Source: Aequorivita sinensis
GTDB lineage: Bacteria > Bacteroidota > Bacteroidia > Flavobacteriales > Flavobacteriaceae
NCBI RefSeq assembly: GCF_006346335.1
Contig: NZ_VDMC01000002.1
Coordinates: forward strand, 496,001 to 560,000
Direction of reading: 5' to 3'
Length of the DNA: 64,000 nucleotides
Part shown: piece by piece, positions 43,833 through 51,632 of the stretch
Position numbering within the stretch: the first letter of the stretch is position 1
How the letters are laid out: every line of letters begins with the position of its first letter
Translations under genes and position numbers: made by a program
Notes under the pieces: model-generated
The model's input: only the letters and a program-made list of their open reading frames with translations
Told to the model about the DNA's origin: nothing
Database searches by the model: none

Positions 43833-44513
43833 TTATAAATCAATAGACTCCCCGATTTCGAATAACATTAAATCTTTATTAGCGTCATAAAACTTACGCT
43901 TTGCCTCCTCGTGGTCTATTTCAATATAGCCAAATGTATCGTAATGAACACCAAGAACCTTATCGCATTGAACATAATCACTAGCAATAATAGCATCGTC
44001 TATTCCCATTGTAAAATTATCTCCAATAGGTAGAATTGCTAAGTCTAATTTAGTTCGCAGAGGAATCAATTTCATATCCATAGTTAAGGCTGTATCACCT
44101 GCTATGTAAATATTTTTATGTTCGCCCTCAATAACGAATCCGCCAGGTTGTCCACCATAGCTACCATCAGGAAAAGAACTTGTATGAATAGCTGTAACGT
44201 ATTTTACATTTCCAAAATCGAATTTCCAGCTACCGCCGTGATTCATTGGGTGAACCTCGATACCCTTTTTTTCGTAATGTGTTGCAATTTCAAAATTACT
44301 TACAATTATAGCACCCGTTCTTCTAGCAATATTTGCAGCATCGAGGGTGTGATCCTGATGAGCGTGAGTAAGTAAAATGTAATCTGCCTTTAGGGAGTCA
44401 ACATCTACTTTATCTTTTGCAAGTTCGTTTCCAGATATAAATGGATCTACTAAAATGTGTTTCCCTTTAATTTCAAGGGCTAAGCAATTATGTCCGTAAT
44501 ATGTAATTTTCAT
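43833..44513 (-). CDS. UPF0173 metal-dependent hydrolase (metallo-beta-lactamase fold)
   Basis: A 226-residue protein of the metallo-beta-lactamase fold with both metal sites. Motifs: YYGHNCLALEIKGKHILVDP, the HxHxDH block in LLTHAHQDHTLDAA, AIHTSSFPDG, IYIAGDTALTMDM and VLGVHYDTFGY. The UPF0173 family has no settled substrate. Its place between menA (14-base gap) and menC in a menaquinone operon makes a role in that pathway possible, for instance thioester hydrolysis; this is inference. Confidence 0.9.
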   Translation of the reverse strand: MKITYYGHNCLALEIKGKHILVDPFISGNELAKDKVDVDSLKADYILLTHAHQDHTLDAANIARRTGAIIVSNFEIATHYEKKGIEVHPMNHGGSWKFDFGNVKYVTAIHTSSFPDGSYGGQPGGFVIEGEHKNIYIAGDTALTMDMKLIPLRTKLDLAILPIGDNFTMGIDDAIIASDYVQCDKVLGVHYDTFGYIEIDHEEAKRKFYDANKDLMLFEIGESIDL

Positions 44514-44527
44514 GATATGTGTTTTTT

Positions 44528-45487
44528 CTACATAAATATACTAAACAAGACAGCAAACAAAAAAGTGCCTAGTGCAACCTTTTTTAATTCGGCGTCTAAC
44601 AATCTTGGAATTTTGTTAGTAAACACGGTTTTAATGTTTAATAAAAAAGGAATAAAAGCAATAATATAAACAAATTGCAATGCTTCTCGATAATTCAATG
44701 CAGTATAAAGAATAGCGCAAGCAATTCCAAAAATCAATAAAAAGGCGTGATATCTTTTAGCTTTGTCTATACCAAGCTTTACTACTAAAGTGTTTTTTCC
44801 AACAGCAGCATCGTTATCAATATCGCGCATATTATTCAAATTTAACACTGCAGTGCTAAAACAACCTACTGCTATGGCTGGCAACAGTAATTCCCATTTT
44901 AAATTATGTGTAAACAAGAAGAAACTACCTAAAACACTTAATATTCCGAAGAAAAGAAATACAAAAATATCTCCTAAGCCCGAGTATCCATAAGCATTTT
45001 TACCAACTGTATATTTTACCGCTGCTATAATAGACGCAATTGTGAGATTAAAAAATATAAAAGAAATTATAAAGTTTTCATTTCCGAAGGCTAAGAAAAT
45101 TAAGAAAGTCGCCAACAAGAAAGTGAATGCTCCCACCACAAACATTCCAATTTTCATTTGCTTTGGTGTAATAATTCCCGAAGCAACCATTCGTTTTTCG
45201 CCTTCTCTTTTAGCATCGGTTCCGCGAACACCATCGCCATAATCATTTGCAAAATTGGACAGAACTTGAAAGCCAACAGTAACCATAATCGCTAGCCAAA
45301 AAATAGGAGAACTTAATACAGTTGAGTGAGTTAAGTATTCTACCCCTCCAAAATCGAGGTCAGCTTGAGACTGTAATACATGATTTCTCTCAATTATTCC
45401 AGCAGTTGCTCCTATGATAATTCCCGATACCGAAAGTGGAAGGGTACGTAATCTAGCGGCAGCAAACCAAGCCTTAATTTTTTTCAT
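44528..45487 (-). CDS. menA: 1,4-Dihydroxy-2-naphthoate polyprenyltransferase
   Basis: MenA prenylates DHNA to demethylmenaquinone in the inner membrane. The 319-residue protein has about eight or nine membrane helices and the UbiA Asp-rich motifs NFANDYGDGVRGTD (first) and NNMRDIDNDAAVGKNTL (second). The N-terminal AARLRTLPLSVSGIIIG is also a MenA block. It is the first gene of the five-gene operon menA / UPF0173 / menC / CPBP / menE. menB, menD, menF and the methyltransferase menG are not in the window. Confidence 0.95.
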   Translation of the reverse strand: MKKIKAWFAAARLRTLPLSVSGIIIGATAGIIERNHVLQSQADLDFGGVEYLTHSTVLSSPIFWLAIMVTVGFQVLSNFANDYGDGVRGTDAKREGEKRMVASGIITPKQMKIGMFVVGAFTFLLATFLIFLAFGNENFIISFIFFNLTIASIIAAVKYTVGKNAYGYSGLGDIFVFLFFGILSVLGSFFLFTHNLKWELLLPAIAVGCFSTAVLNLNNMRDIDNDAAVGKNTLVVKLGIDKAKRYHAFLLIFGIACAILYTALNYREALQFVYIIAFIPFLLNIKTVFTNKIPRLLDAELKKVALGTFLFAVLFSIFM

Positions 45488-45506
45488 TCACTGTTTATTT
45501 GGCTCG

Positions 45507-45537
45507 CAAAAATACATTTAAAAAAGTGCTGCTCCAA
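45507..45537 (-). promoter_or_regulatory. Promoter of the men operon (TTG-N20-TATTTTTG)
   Basis: On the minus strand TTG (complement of 45535-45537), a 20-base spacer and TATTTTTG (complement of 45507-45514). The menA ATG at 45487 lies 19 bases downstream of the box. Confidence 0.65.
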
Positions 45538-45600
45538 TTTTTTGAATTAGTGCTTTTTAGATTCAATTATTTATATTAGCATCTATAAAATCAAAAACGA

Positions 45601-45978
45601 ATGAATAAATCTAGTTTTAACAATATTGCTTTACTGCTATTACGCTTAGGTTTTGGTGGTTTGATGCTTACTCACGGATTACCAAAGTTGCAGAAACTAC
45701 TTGCTGGGGATTTAACTTTTAGAGACCCTATTGGTGTGGGAGAACCAGCTTCTTTAATTTTAGCCGTACTTAGCGAGGCAATATTCCCAATTCTAATTAT
45801 TATTGGATTTAAAACTCGTCTATCTTCAATTCCCGTAATTATTACAATGGCGGTTGCAGCTTTTATCGTACACGCAAATGACCCTTTTGCAGTAAAAGAA
45901 AAAGCTATCTTATTCTTAATTGGATTTATTGCAATTGCTTTACTAGGTCCAGGAAAGTTTTCTATAGATAAGAAATAA
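45601..45978 (+). CDS. DoxX family membrane protein
   Basis: A 125-residue protein with four membrane helices. The family features are the start NIALLLLRLGFGGLMLTHGL with the LPKL block after it, ILAVLSEAIFPILIIIGF and the ending IGFIAIALLGPGKFSID. DoxX family members occur in thiosulfate or redox-related membrane complexes and in many unrelated contexts, so the role here is unknown. It stands alone between the divergent men operon and the convergent holA. Confidence 0.85.
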   Translation: MNKSSFNNIALLLLRLGFGGLMLTHGLPKLQKLLAGDLTFRDPIGVGEPASLILAVLSEAIFPILIIIGFKTRLSSIPVIITMAVAAFIVHANDPFAVKEKAILFLIGFIAIALLGPGKFSIDKK

Positions 45979-46008
45979 GTTGCTCTATTTAGAATTGAAC
46001 GATAAAAG

Positions 46009-47013
46009 TTAATTGAAAATCTTTACTAGCAATTCCTTCAGCAAGTCTCCTTGTGGAACGTTTGCTGCACCTACCCCTTTGCTTTTCATATCAACTTCAC
46101 GAATGGCCGCAATAATTGCACTCACCTTTTTCATTGGGTAATTTGCTGCTGCTGTTTGATAATCTTTTACAAAAAACGGATGTACCCCTAGTACTTTCGC
46201 TGCTTCACTTTTGTTTGAAAGCGCGTGGTATTTCAATAATTTTGAGAAAAAACTATACAGTAATGCAATTGTCATTACCAGCGGATTGTTTTTCGGGTTT
46301 TGCGAGAAGTATTGAATAATTGCAAATGCCTTCTTTATATCCTTAGATCCTATTGCATTTTGAAGTTCGAAATTATTAAAGTCCTTACTTATTCCTATAT
46401 TTTCTTCAATTATTTGAGGTGTAATTTGTTCTCCAGGTTTTAGAATCAACTGAAGTTTTTCTAATTCGTTATTTACTTTGCTTAAGTCGTTACCAAGAAA
46501 TTCGACAAGCATTTGAGCTGCTTTGGGAGTAATGGTATACCCTTTTCCCGCTAAAACTCGTTTAATCCAATCTGGAACTTGATTGTCGTAAAGTTTTTTG
46601 CTTTCAAAAATAACTCCGGTTTTAGCGATTGTTTTTGCGAGCTTTTTACGTTTATCTAAGGTTTTATATTTATAACAAAGTACCAATATAGTAGTTGGTT
46701 GTGGATTTTCGGCGTAAGGCACAAGGTTTTCAATTGTGCGAAATAGGTCTTGCGCTTCTTTAACAATAATAACTTGTTTTTCTGCCATCATGGGAAATCG
46801 TTTGGCATTGCTGATTATTTCATCAACAGAAACATCACGACCATAAAGCACCATTTGGTTGAACCCTTTTTCCTCTTCAGATAAAACATGCTCTTCTATA
46901 TATTTAGCTATCCCATCAATATAATACGGTTCTTCTCCCATCAAAAAATAGATAGGTTTTGTTTTTCCGTTTTTAATATCAGTTATAATGGACTTTACTT
47001 TGTCGAGTGGCAT
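46009..47013 (-). CDS. holA: DNA polymerase III subunit delta
   Basis: The delta subunit opens the beta clamp within the clamp-loader complex. The 334-residue protein has the AAA+-like N-terminal part with KPIYFLMGEEPYYIDGIAKY (about 18-37), RRFPMM-type block here as AKRFPMMAEKQVIIVKEAQD, and the delta-specific VEFLGNDLSKVNNELEKLQL. The C-terminal oligomerisation domain follows (FAIIQYFSQNPKNNPLVMTI). It is divergent from the HSDR_N gene with 86 bases between the starts. Confidence 0.93.
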   Translation of the reverse strand: MPLDKVKSIITDIKNGKTKPIYFLMGEEPYYIDGIAKYIEEHVLSEEEKGFNQMVLYGRDVSVDEIISNAKRFPMMAEKQVIIVKEAQDLFRTIENLVPYAENPQPTTILVLCYKYKTLDKRKKLAKTIAKTGVIFESKKLYDNQVPDWIKRVLAGKGYTITPKAAQMLVEFLGNDLSKVNNELEKLQLILKPGEQITPQIIEENIGISKDFNNFELQNAIGSKDIKKAFAIIQYFSQNPKNNPLVMTIALLYSFFSKLLKYHALSNKSEAAKVLGVHPFFVKDYQTAAANYPMKKVSAIIAAIREVDMKSKGVGAANVPQGDLLKELLVKIFN

Positions 47014-47099
47014 TGGACGATTTACGGTTAACGATTGAAGATTTTAAGTAGAAGAAATCTAATTTTGAAATTTGAATTTTAATTTTTGAATCTTTGCAA

Positions 47100-47543
47100 A
47101 TGCAAAAGTTGAATTTTCCTCAGTATTCCTTCCGCTTCAAAAGTAGCGAAAATAAAACATTGGTTTTTGATGAAATTAGAAAAAAGTTCGTGGTACTCAC
47201 TCCCGAAGAATGGGTGCGTTTACACGTAGTTCAATTTCTTTTACAAGAAAAAAACTACCCAAAAAGTCTTATAAATGTTGAAAAGCAATTAAAACTGAAC
47301 AAAACAACCAAGCGTTATGATATTGTGGTTTTTAACAATGACGGGAGCATTTTTCTAATTGTGGAATGTAAGGCGCCTTCTATACCAATTAGTCAAATCA
47401 CTTTTGATCAGATTGCTAGATACAATCTGGCTTTAAACGCGAGTTTTTTAATGGTTTCCAATGGGTTAGAGCATTACTACTGCCAGATGGATTATGAAAA
47501 CGAACGCTATATTTTCCTAAAAGACATTCCGAACTATAAATAA
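47100..47543 (+). CDS. Stand-alone HSDR_N / PD-(D/E)XK nuclease-fold protein
   Basis: A 147-residue protein consisting only of the domain found at the N-terminus of type I restriction HsdR subunits. The nuclease residues are visible: Glu61 in INVEKQLKL, Asp74 in KRYDIVVF and Glu89-x-Lys91 in FLIVECKAP, followed by QIARYNLAL. No modification or specificity subunit, and no helicase, is adjacent, so this is not a restriction system. It is divergent from holA. I chose the ATG at 47100; a TTG two codons earlier is possible. Confidence 0.85.
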   Translation: MQKLNFPQYSFRFKSSENKTLVFDEIRKKFVVLTPEEWVRLHVVQFLLQEKNYPKSLINVEKQLKLNKTTKRYDIVVFNNDGSIFLIVECKAPSIPISQITFDQIARYNLALNASFLMVSNGLEHYYCQMDYENERYIFLKDIPNYK

Positions 47544-47578
47544 ATTCATAATACCCCCTAAAAATCTATCTTTACAAC

Positions 47579-48571
47579 GTGAAAGTAGCCGTAGTCATCT
47601 TAAATTGGAATGGAAAGAGTTTATTACAAAAATTTCTTCCATCAGTTGTAGCATTTTCAAAGGAAGCAACCATTTATGTAGCAGATAATGCCTCTTCTGA
47701 CAACTCGATTAAATACGTTTCAGAAAATTTTCCTACGGTTAAAATCATTCAGAACAGTGTAAATGGTGGCTATGCTAAAGGCTATAATGATGCTTTAAAA
47801 ACACTTTCAGAGGATATTTTTGTTCTTCTTAATAGCGATGTTGAAGTAACGGAGAATTGGTTACAACCTATCGTTTCACAATTTGAAAGCAATCCTTCAA
47901 TCGTTGCTGCGCAGCCAAAAATTTTAGACTATAAAAATAAAGCGTATTTTGAATATGCTGGTGCTGCCGGCGGCTTTATAGATAAGTATGCATATCCTTA
48001 TTGTCGCGGACGTATTTTCAACACTTTGGAAAAAGATAGCGGTCAATACAACGATACTGCTACAATTTTTTGGGCTTCTGGGGCTTGTCTTTTTGTTAGG
48101 TCTGCTGCTTTTTGGAATGCAGGAGGTCTCGATGAAGATTACTTTGCACATCAAGAAGAAATTGATCTTTGTTGGCGTTTAAATTCTAAAGGAGGAAAGG
48201 TAGTGTACATAGGAGCATCGAAAGTATATCACGTAGGTGGTGCAACATTGGATGCTATAAATCCTAAAAAAACTTTTTATAACTTCCGTAATTCACTTTT
48301 AAACTTATTAAAGAATGTAAAAGGCTCAGAAGTTATTTTAACGATTTTAGTGCGTTTTATATTAGATGGTGTTGCAGGTATACAATTTTTATTGAAAGGA
48401 AAACCCAAACATTGTATGGCAATTGTAAAAGCTCACTTTAGTTTTTATGGCTTACTTCCTAAATTTATTAAAAAACGTAGAGAATATGCTTCAAATTTTG
48501 AATATTTCGAAACAAAATCTATTGTTTATCAATACTTTATAAAAAAAAGACGAAATTTCGAGAAACATTAA
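47579..48571 (+). CDS. Family 2 glycosyltransferase
   Basis: A 330-residue GT2 enzyme of the rhamnosyltransferase-like subgroup. Visible: VVILNWNGKSLLQKFLPSV (about 5-23), YVADNASSDNS (UDP- or dTDP-binding Asp), FVLLNSDVEVTENWL (DxD equivalent), FWASGACLFVRSAAFWNAGG and HQEEIDLCWRLNSKGG (catalytic ED). The C-terminal 80 residues are basic and amphipathic, likely membrane associated. The start is GTG at 47579; TATCTTTA ends four bases before it. It is not in a polysaccharide cluster. Confidence 0.92.
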   Translation: MKVAVVILNWNGKSLLQKFLPSVVAFSKEATIYVADNASSDNSIKYVSENFPTVKIIQNSVNGGYAKGYNDALKTLSEDIFVLLNSDVEVTENWLQPIVSQFESNPSIVAAQPKILDYKNKAYFEYAGAAGGFIDKYAYPYCRGRIFNTLEKDSGQYNDTATIFWASGACLFVRSAAFWNAGGLDEDYFAHQEEIDLCWRLNSKGGKVVYIGASKVYHVGGATLDAINPKKTFYNFRNSLLNLLKNVKGSEVILTILVRFILDGVAGIQFLLKGKPKHCMAIVKAHFSFYGLLPKFIKKRREYASNFEYFETKSIVYQYFIKKRRNFEKH

Positions 48572-48671
48572 CCTAAAGTATTGTTAATCGTTTCTTCCTA
48601 GAGCGCTATTTTAATATTTTTGTTCTTGATTAAATTTTAAAACAACAATCTAAACATAATACCTACAAACT

Positions 48672-49535
48672 ATGAAGAAACTATTGATTTTAGCAATGTG
48701 TTCAGGTTTAGTATTCACTTCTTGTGTTTCAAAAAAGAAGTACACTGAGCTTGAAGCAAAACAAAAAAATACTCAAGATCTTTTAAACACTGCAACAGTT
48801 AAACTTAATGACTGTCTTGCAGAAAGAGCAGCTTTAAATGCTCGTGCAAAACAACTTGAAGAAAGATTGGCTGATATGAGACAAACTAATGCTGATCTTA
48901 TCCAAAGTTCAAAAGAGCTTACAATGTTAACTTCAAAAGGAGCTACCAACCTTGAAAAGTCTTTAGAGAGTTTAAAAGAAAAAGATCTTAAAATTAGCCG
49001 TCTTCAAGATGCACTTAACAAGAAAGATAGTGTAACGCTTGCACTTGTTACAAGTCTTAAGAAAGAAGTTGGTATAAACGATCCAGACATTGAAGTAAAT
49101 GTTGAAAAGGGTGTAGTTTATATTTCACTATCAGACAAAGTAATCTTTAGAAGTGGAAGCTACGATATTTCTGCTAGAGCTACTGAAATTTTAGGTAAAG
49201 TTGCAAAAGTAATCAACGGCAAGCCTAATTTTGAAGCTATGGTTGAAGGACATACAGACAACGTGCCTTATAGAAAAAGAGGTGATTTAATAGACAACTG
49301 GGATTTAAGTGTGAAGCGAGCTACAGCTATCGTTAGAGAGCTTCAAAAACTTGGAGTTGAACCAGGACGTTTAGTTGCTGCAGGTCGTTCAGAATACGTT
49401 CCTTTAGTTCCTAATACAACTGCTGAAAACAGAGCTACAAACAGACGTACTCGTATTTTAGTACTTCCTAAGATCGATCAATTCTACGATATGATTGAAA
49501 AAGAAATGAAAAACCTTGAGGCTTCTGGAAGTTAA
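48672..49535 (+). CDS. OmpA family peptidoglycan-binding lipoprotein
   Basis: A 287-residue lipoprotein (LAMCSGLVFTSC, Cys at about 17). Residues 25-135 form a long coiled coil (KKYTELEAKQKNTQDLLNTA and on). Residues about 150-275 form an OmpA C-terminal domain: KVIFRSGSYDISARATEIL, MVEGHTDNVPY, DNWDLSVKRATAIVRELQ, LVAAGRSEYVPLVPN, ENRATNRRTRILV, with the Asp and Arg that bind diaminopimelate. It anchors the outer membrane to the cell wall. A TATTTTTG box at 48615-48622 may be its -7 element; a strong terminator follows. Confidence 0.94.
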   Translation: MKKLLILAMCSGLVFTSCVSKKKYTELEAKQKNTQDLLNTATVKLNDCLAERAALNARAKQLEERLADMRQTNADLIQSSKELTMLTSKGATNLEKSLESLKEKDLKISRLQDALNKKDSVTLALVTSLKKEVGINDPDIEVNVEKGVVYISLSDKVIFRSGSYDISARATEILGKVAKVINGKPNFEAMVEGHTDNVPYRKRGDLIDNWDLSVKRATAIVRELQKLGVEPGRLVAAGRSEYVPLVPNTTAENRATNRRTRILVLPKIDQFYDMIEKEMKNLEASGS

Positions 49536-49558
49536 TCTTTCTGAAAACCTTTAAAACT

Positions 49559-49588
49559 AAACCCAGCCATAACAGGCTGGGTTTTTTG
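49559..49588 (+). terminator. Rho-independent terminator after the OmpA gene
   Basis: Arms AAACCCAGCC and GGCTGGGTTT with a 6-base loop, followed by further T residues on the plus strand. Confidence 0.92.
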
Positions 49589-49661
49589 TTTTTTTTATAA
49601 TTGGAAATCCTCCTCGATATTTTGTATCTTGTATAGTGCTAATTAATTAAAGAGAAATGCT

Positions 49662-50000
49662 ATGGAAGATTTTACCACAACTTGGACTCACGAAGAGCTT
49701 AAAGGGTATATACTACTCTACTGTGCTCATGCAGATTTTAGTGTTTCTAAAGAAGAAAAGGAATATATAAAATCTAGAGTTGGAGATAAGAAGTTTGAAA
49801 AAATTCGAAAAGAATTTGAAAACGATAACGATTACCAGCAAATCCAAAAGATACATACCACTATTGAACGTTTTAATTATTCAAAAGAGGAAATTGATGA
49901 AGCCTTTAGAAGTATTAAACAATTATTTTTAGTAGATGGTGAAATGGATATACTAGAACAAAATATTTATCGTGGGTTAAAGCAGTTGTTACAAAAATAA
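49662..50000 (+). CDS. TerB-like small helical protein
   Basis: A 112-residue protein that is all helical. The pattern LKGYILLYCAHADFSVSKEE, then IERFNYSKEEIDEAFRSIKQ and FLVDGEMDILEQNIYRGL resembles the TerB/DjlA helical fold, in which acidic residues after ADxxxSxxE bind metal. Similar proteins in Flavobacteriia are mislabelled excinuclease subunit B; nothing here supports that. No tellurite-resistance genes are adjacent. It stands alone, convergent with the threonylcarbamoyl-AMP synthase gene. Confidence 0.6.
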   Translation: MEDFTTTWTHEELKGYILLYCAHADFSVSKEEKEYIKSRVGDKKFEKIRKEFENDNDYQQIQKIHTTIERFNYSKEEIDEAFRSIKQLFLVDGEMDILEQNIYRGLKQLLQK

Positions 50001-50026
50001 CAAGTGTTTCAAGAAAGATAAATTAT

Positions 50027-50644
50027 TTAAAGTTCAAGACTACCCTTCCCTTCACGAATAACTTCTGGCTCGTCACCGGTAAGATCAATTACTGTAGATG
50101 CAATATTACCACCATAACCGCCATCAATAACTAAATCGACTAAGTTACCCCATTTCTCTAATATAAGTTCAGGATCGGTTGTGTATTCTATCACCTCATC
50201 CTCATCTTTTATAGATGTAGAAATAATAGGGTTACCGAGTTCATGAACTATTGCCTGAGTAATAGCGTTATCCGGCACGCGAATTCCCACTTCCTTTTTC
50301 TTTTTAAACACGGTAGGAAGGTTGTTATTACCAGGTAAAATGAAGGTATAAGGACCAGGTAAATTTCTCTTAAGCAACTTAAATGTAGAAGTATCAATCT
50401 GTTTTACATAATCACTAAGATTACTCAAATCCTCACATACGAATGAAAAGTTAGCCTTTTCAAGTTTTACCCCTCTTAGCTGAGCCACCCTTTCCATTGC
50501 TCTGGTATTTTTTATATCGCAACCAAGCGCGTAAACAGTATCACTAGGATATATAATAACACCACCATCGCGAAGAATTTTTACAACGCGTTTAATTTCC
50601 TTAGGATTCGGATTCTCTTCGTAAATTTTAATGAATTCAGCCAT
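50027..50644 (-). CDS. Threonylcarbamoyl-AMP synthase (Sua5/YciO/YrdC family)
   Basis: Members form L-threonylcarbamoyladenylate for the t6A37 tRNA modification. The 205-residue protein has VKILRDGGVIIYPSDTVYAL (about 21-40), KLEKANFSFVC, RNLPGPYTFILPG, VGIRVPDNAITQAIV, PIISTSIKDEDE and STVIDLTGDEPEVIREGKG. The sequence KANFSF at the usual KxR signature lacks a clear Arg, which is closer to the YciO subgroup, so the exact activity is less certain than the family. It is divergent from the exported hydrolase gene. Confidence 0.88.
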   Translation of the reverse strand: MAEFIKIYEENPNPKEIKRVVKILRDGGVIIYPSDTVYALGCDIKNTRAMERVAQLRGVKLEKANFSFVCEDLSNLSDYVKQIDTSTFKLLKRNLPGPYTFILPGNNNLPTVFKKKKEVGIRVPDNAITQAIVHELGNPIISTSIKDEDEVIEYTTDPELILEKWGNLVDLVIDGGYGGNIASTVIDLTGDEPEVIREGKGSLEL

Positions 50645-50759
50645 AGCGCGGTATTTTAATTTAAATATAATCCAATTTTAAAGAAATAACAACTAATCGA
50701 GTGTTGACTTAACATAAAGATAAAATAATTACGTTATAGAAAACAACAAACTTAATTTT

Positions 50760-51632
50760 ATGAAAAAGAACTTTTTCTTTTTACTGTTTTCTTTACTTCT
50801 ACTAGCCATTTTTTCCTGTTCTAAAGACAATGATAACAACCCTGAACTATCACAAGATGAGCAAGTTTTATTAAATGTATCTTATGGTAACCATACACAA
50901 CAAAAATACGATCTTTATCTACCAGCAAATCGTTCGGAAGATAAAACAAAAGTAATTGTTTTGGTTCACGGTGGCGGTTGGGTTGAAGGAGATAAAGCAG
51001 ATATGGATTTCTTGATTCCGCAGATAAAGCAACGACATCCAAATCACGCAATAGTAAATATTAATTATGTGTTGGCTGATATCAACACTCCTGCGTTTCC
51101 AAATCAGTTTTTAAACATTGATGAAGTAATAAATAAGTTAACATCGGAAAAGGAAGCATTACAAATATTACCTGAATTTGCACTTATTGGGGCTAGTGCT
51201 GGGGCACATATCTCGCTTATGTACGATTATGTTTATGACACAGATAATCAAGTAAAGATGATTGCCGATATCGTAGGACCAACAGATTTTACAGATGAAT
51301 TTTACAGTTCGAATCCGAATTTCCCATTTCTCTTGGCTGCATTAGTAGATGAAACTGCATACCCTCCTGAAACAAATTACTCAGAAGTATTAAGCCCTGC
51401 CTTACAGGTTTCTAACGCCTCTAGTCCTACGCTATTGTTTTATGGAAGTACAGACACACTTGTACCCTTATTAAACGGTGAAACCTTAAACACTGCATTA
51501 AATATTGCAGAAATAGACCATAACTTTACCGTCTATAACGGTGGCCATGGCGATTGGGCGCAAAGTGACATTGAAAATATGATTGAACAAATAAGCAGCT
51601 ACATAAATACTTACCTCAAGGTTTCAGAATAA
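50760..51632 (+). CDS. Alpha/beta-hydrolase lipoprotein
   Basis: A 290-residue exported esterase-like protein with a lipoprotein signal (LLLLAIFSCSKD, Cys at about 20). The hydrolase motifs are VLVHGGGWVEGDKADMDFL (oxyanion hole, about 64-82), the nucleophile elbow LIGASAGAHISLM, an Asp in YGSTDTLVPLLNG and the His in YNGGHGDWAQ. It belongs near the carboxylesterase/BD-FAE group; a role on carbohydrate esters is plausible but not shown. Its stop codon abuts the stop of the convergent uvrD/pcrA gene with no base between. Confidence 0.88.
   Translation: MKKNFFFLLFSLLLLAIFSCSKDNDNNPELSQDEQVLLNVSYGNHTQQKYDLYLPANRSEDKTKVIVLVHGGGWVEGDKADMDFLIPQIKQRHPNHAIVNINYVLADINTPAFPNQFLNIDEVINKLTSEKEALQILPEFALIGASAGAHISLMYDYVYDTDNQVKMIADIVGPTDFTDEFYSSNPNFPFLLAALVDETAYPPETNYSEVLSPALQVSNASSPTLLFYGSTDTLVPLLNGETLNTALNIAEIDHNFTVYNGGHGDWAQSDIENMIEQISSYINTYLKVSE

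Noticed and set aside
47100-47543. Type I restriction-modification locus
   Set aside because: Only the HSDR_N domain is present; there is no HsdM, HsdS or translocase part nearby.
49662-50000. Excinuclease ABC subunit B
   Set aside because: It is a 112-residue helical TerB-like protein with no helicase motif.
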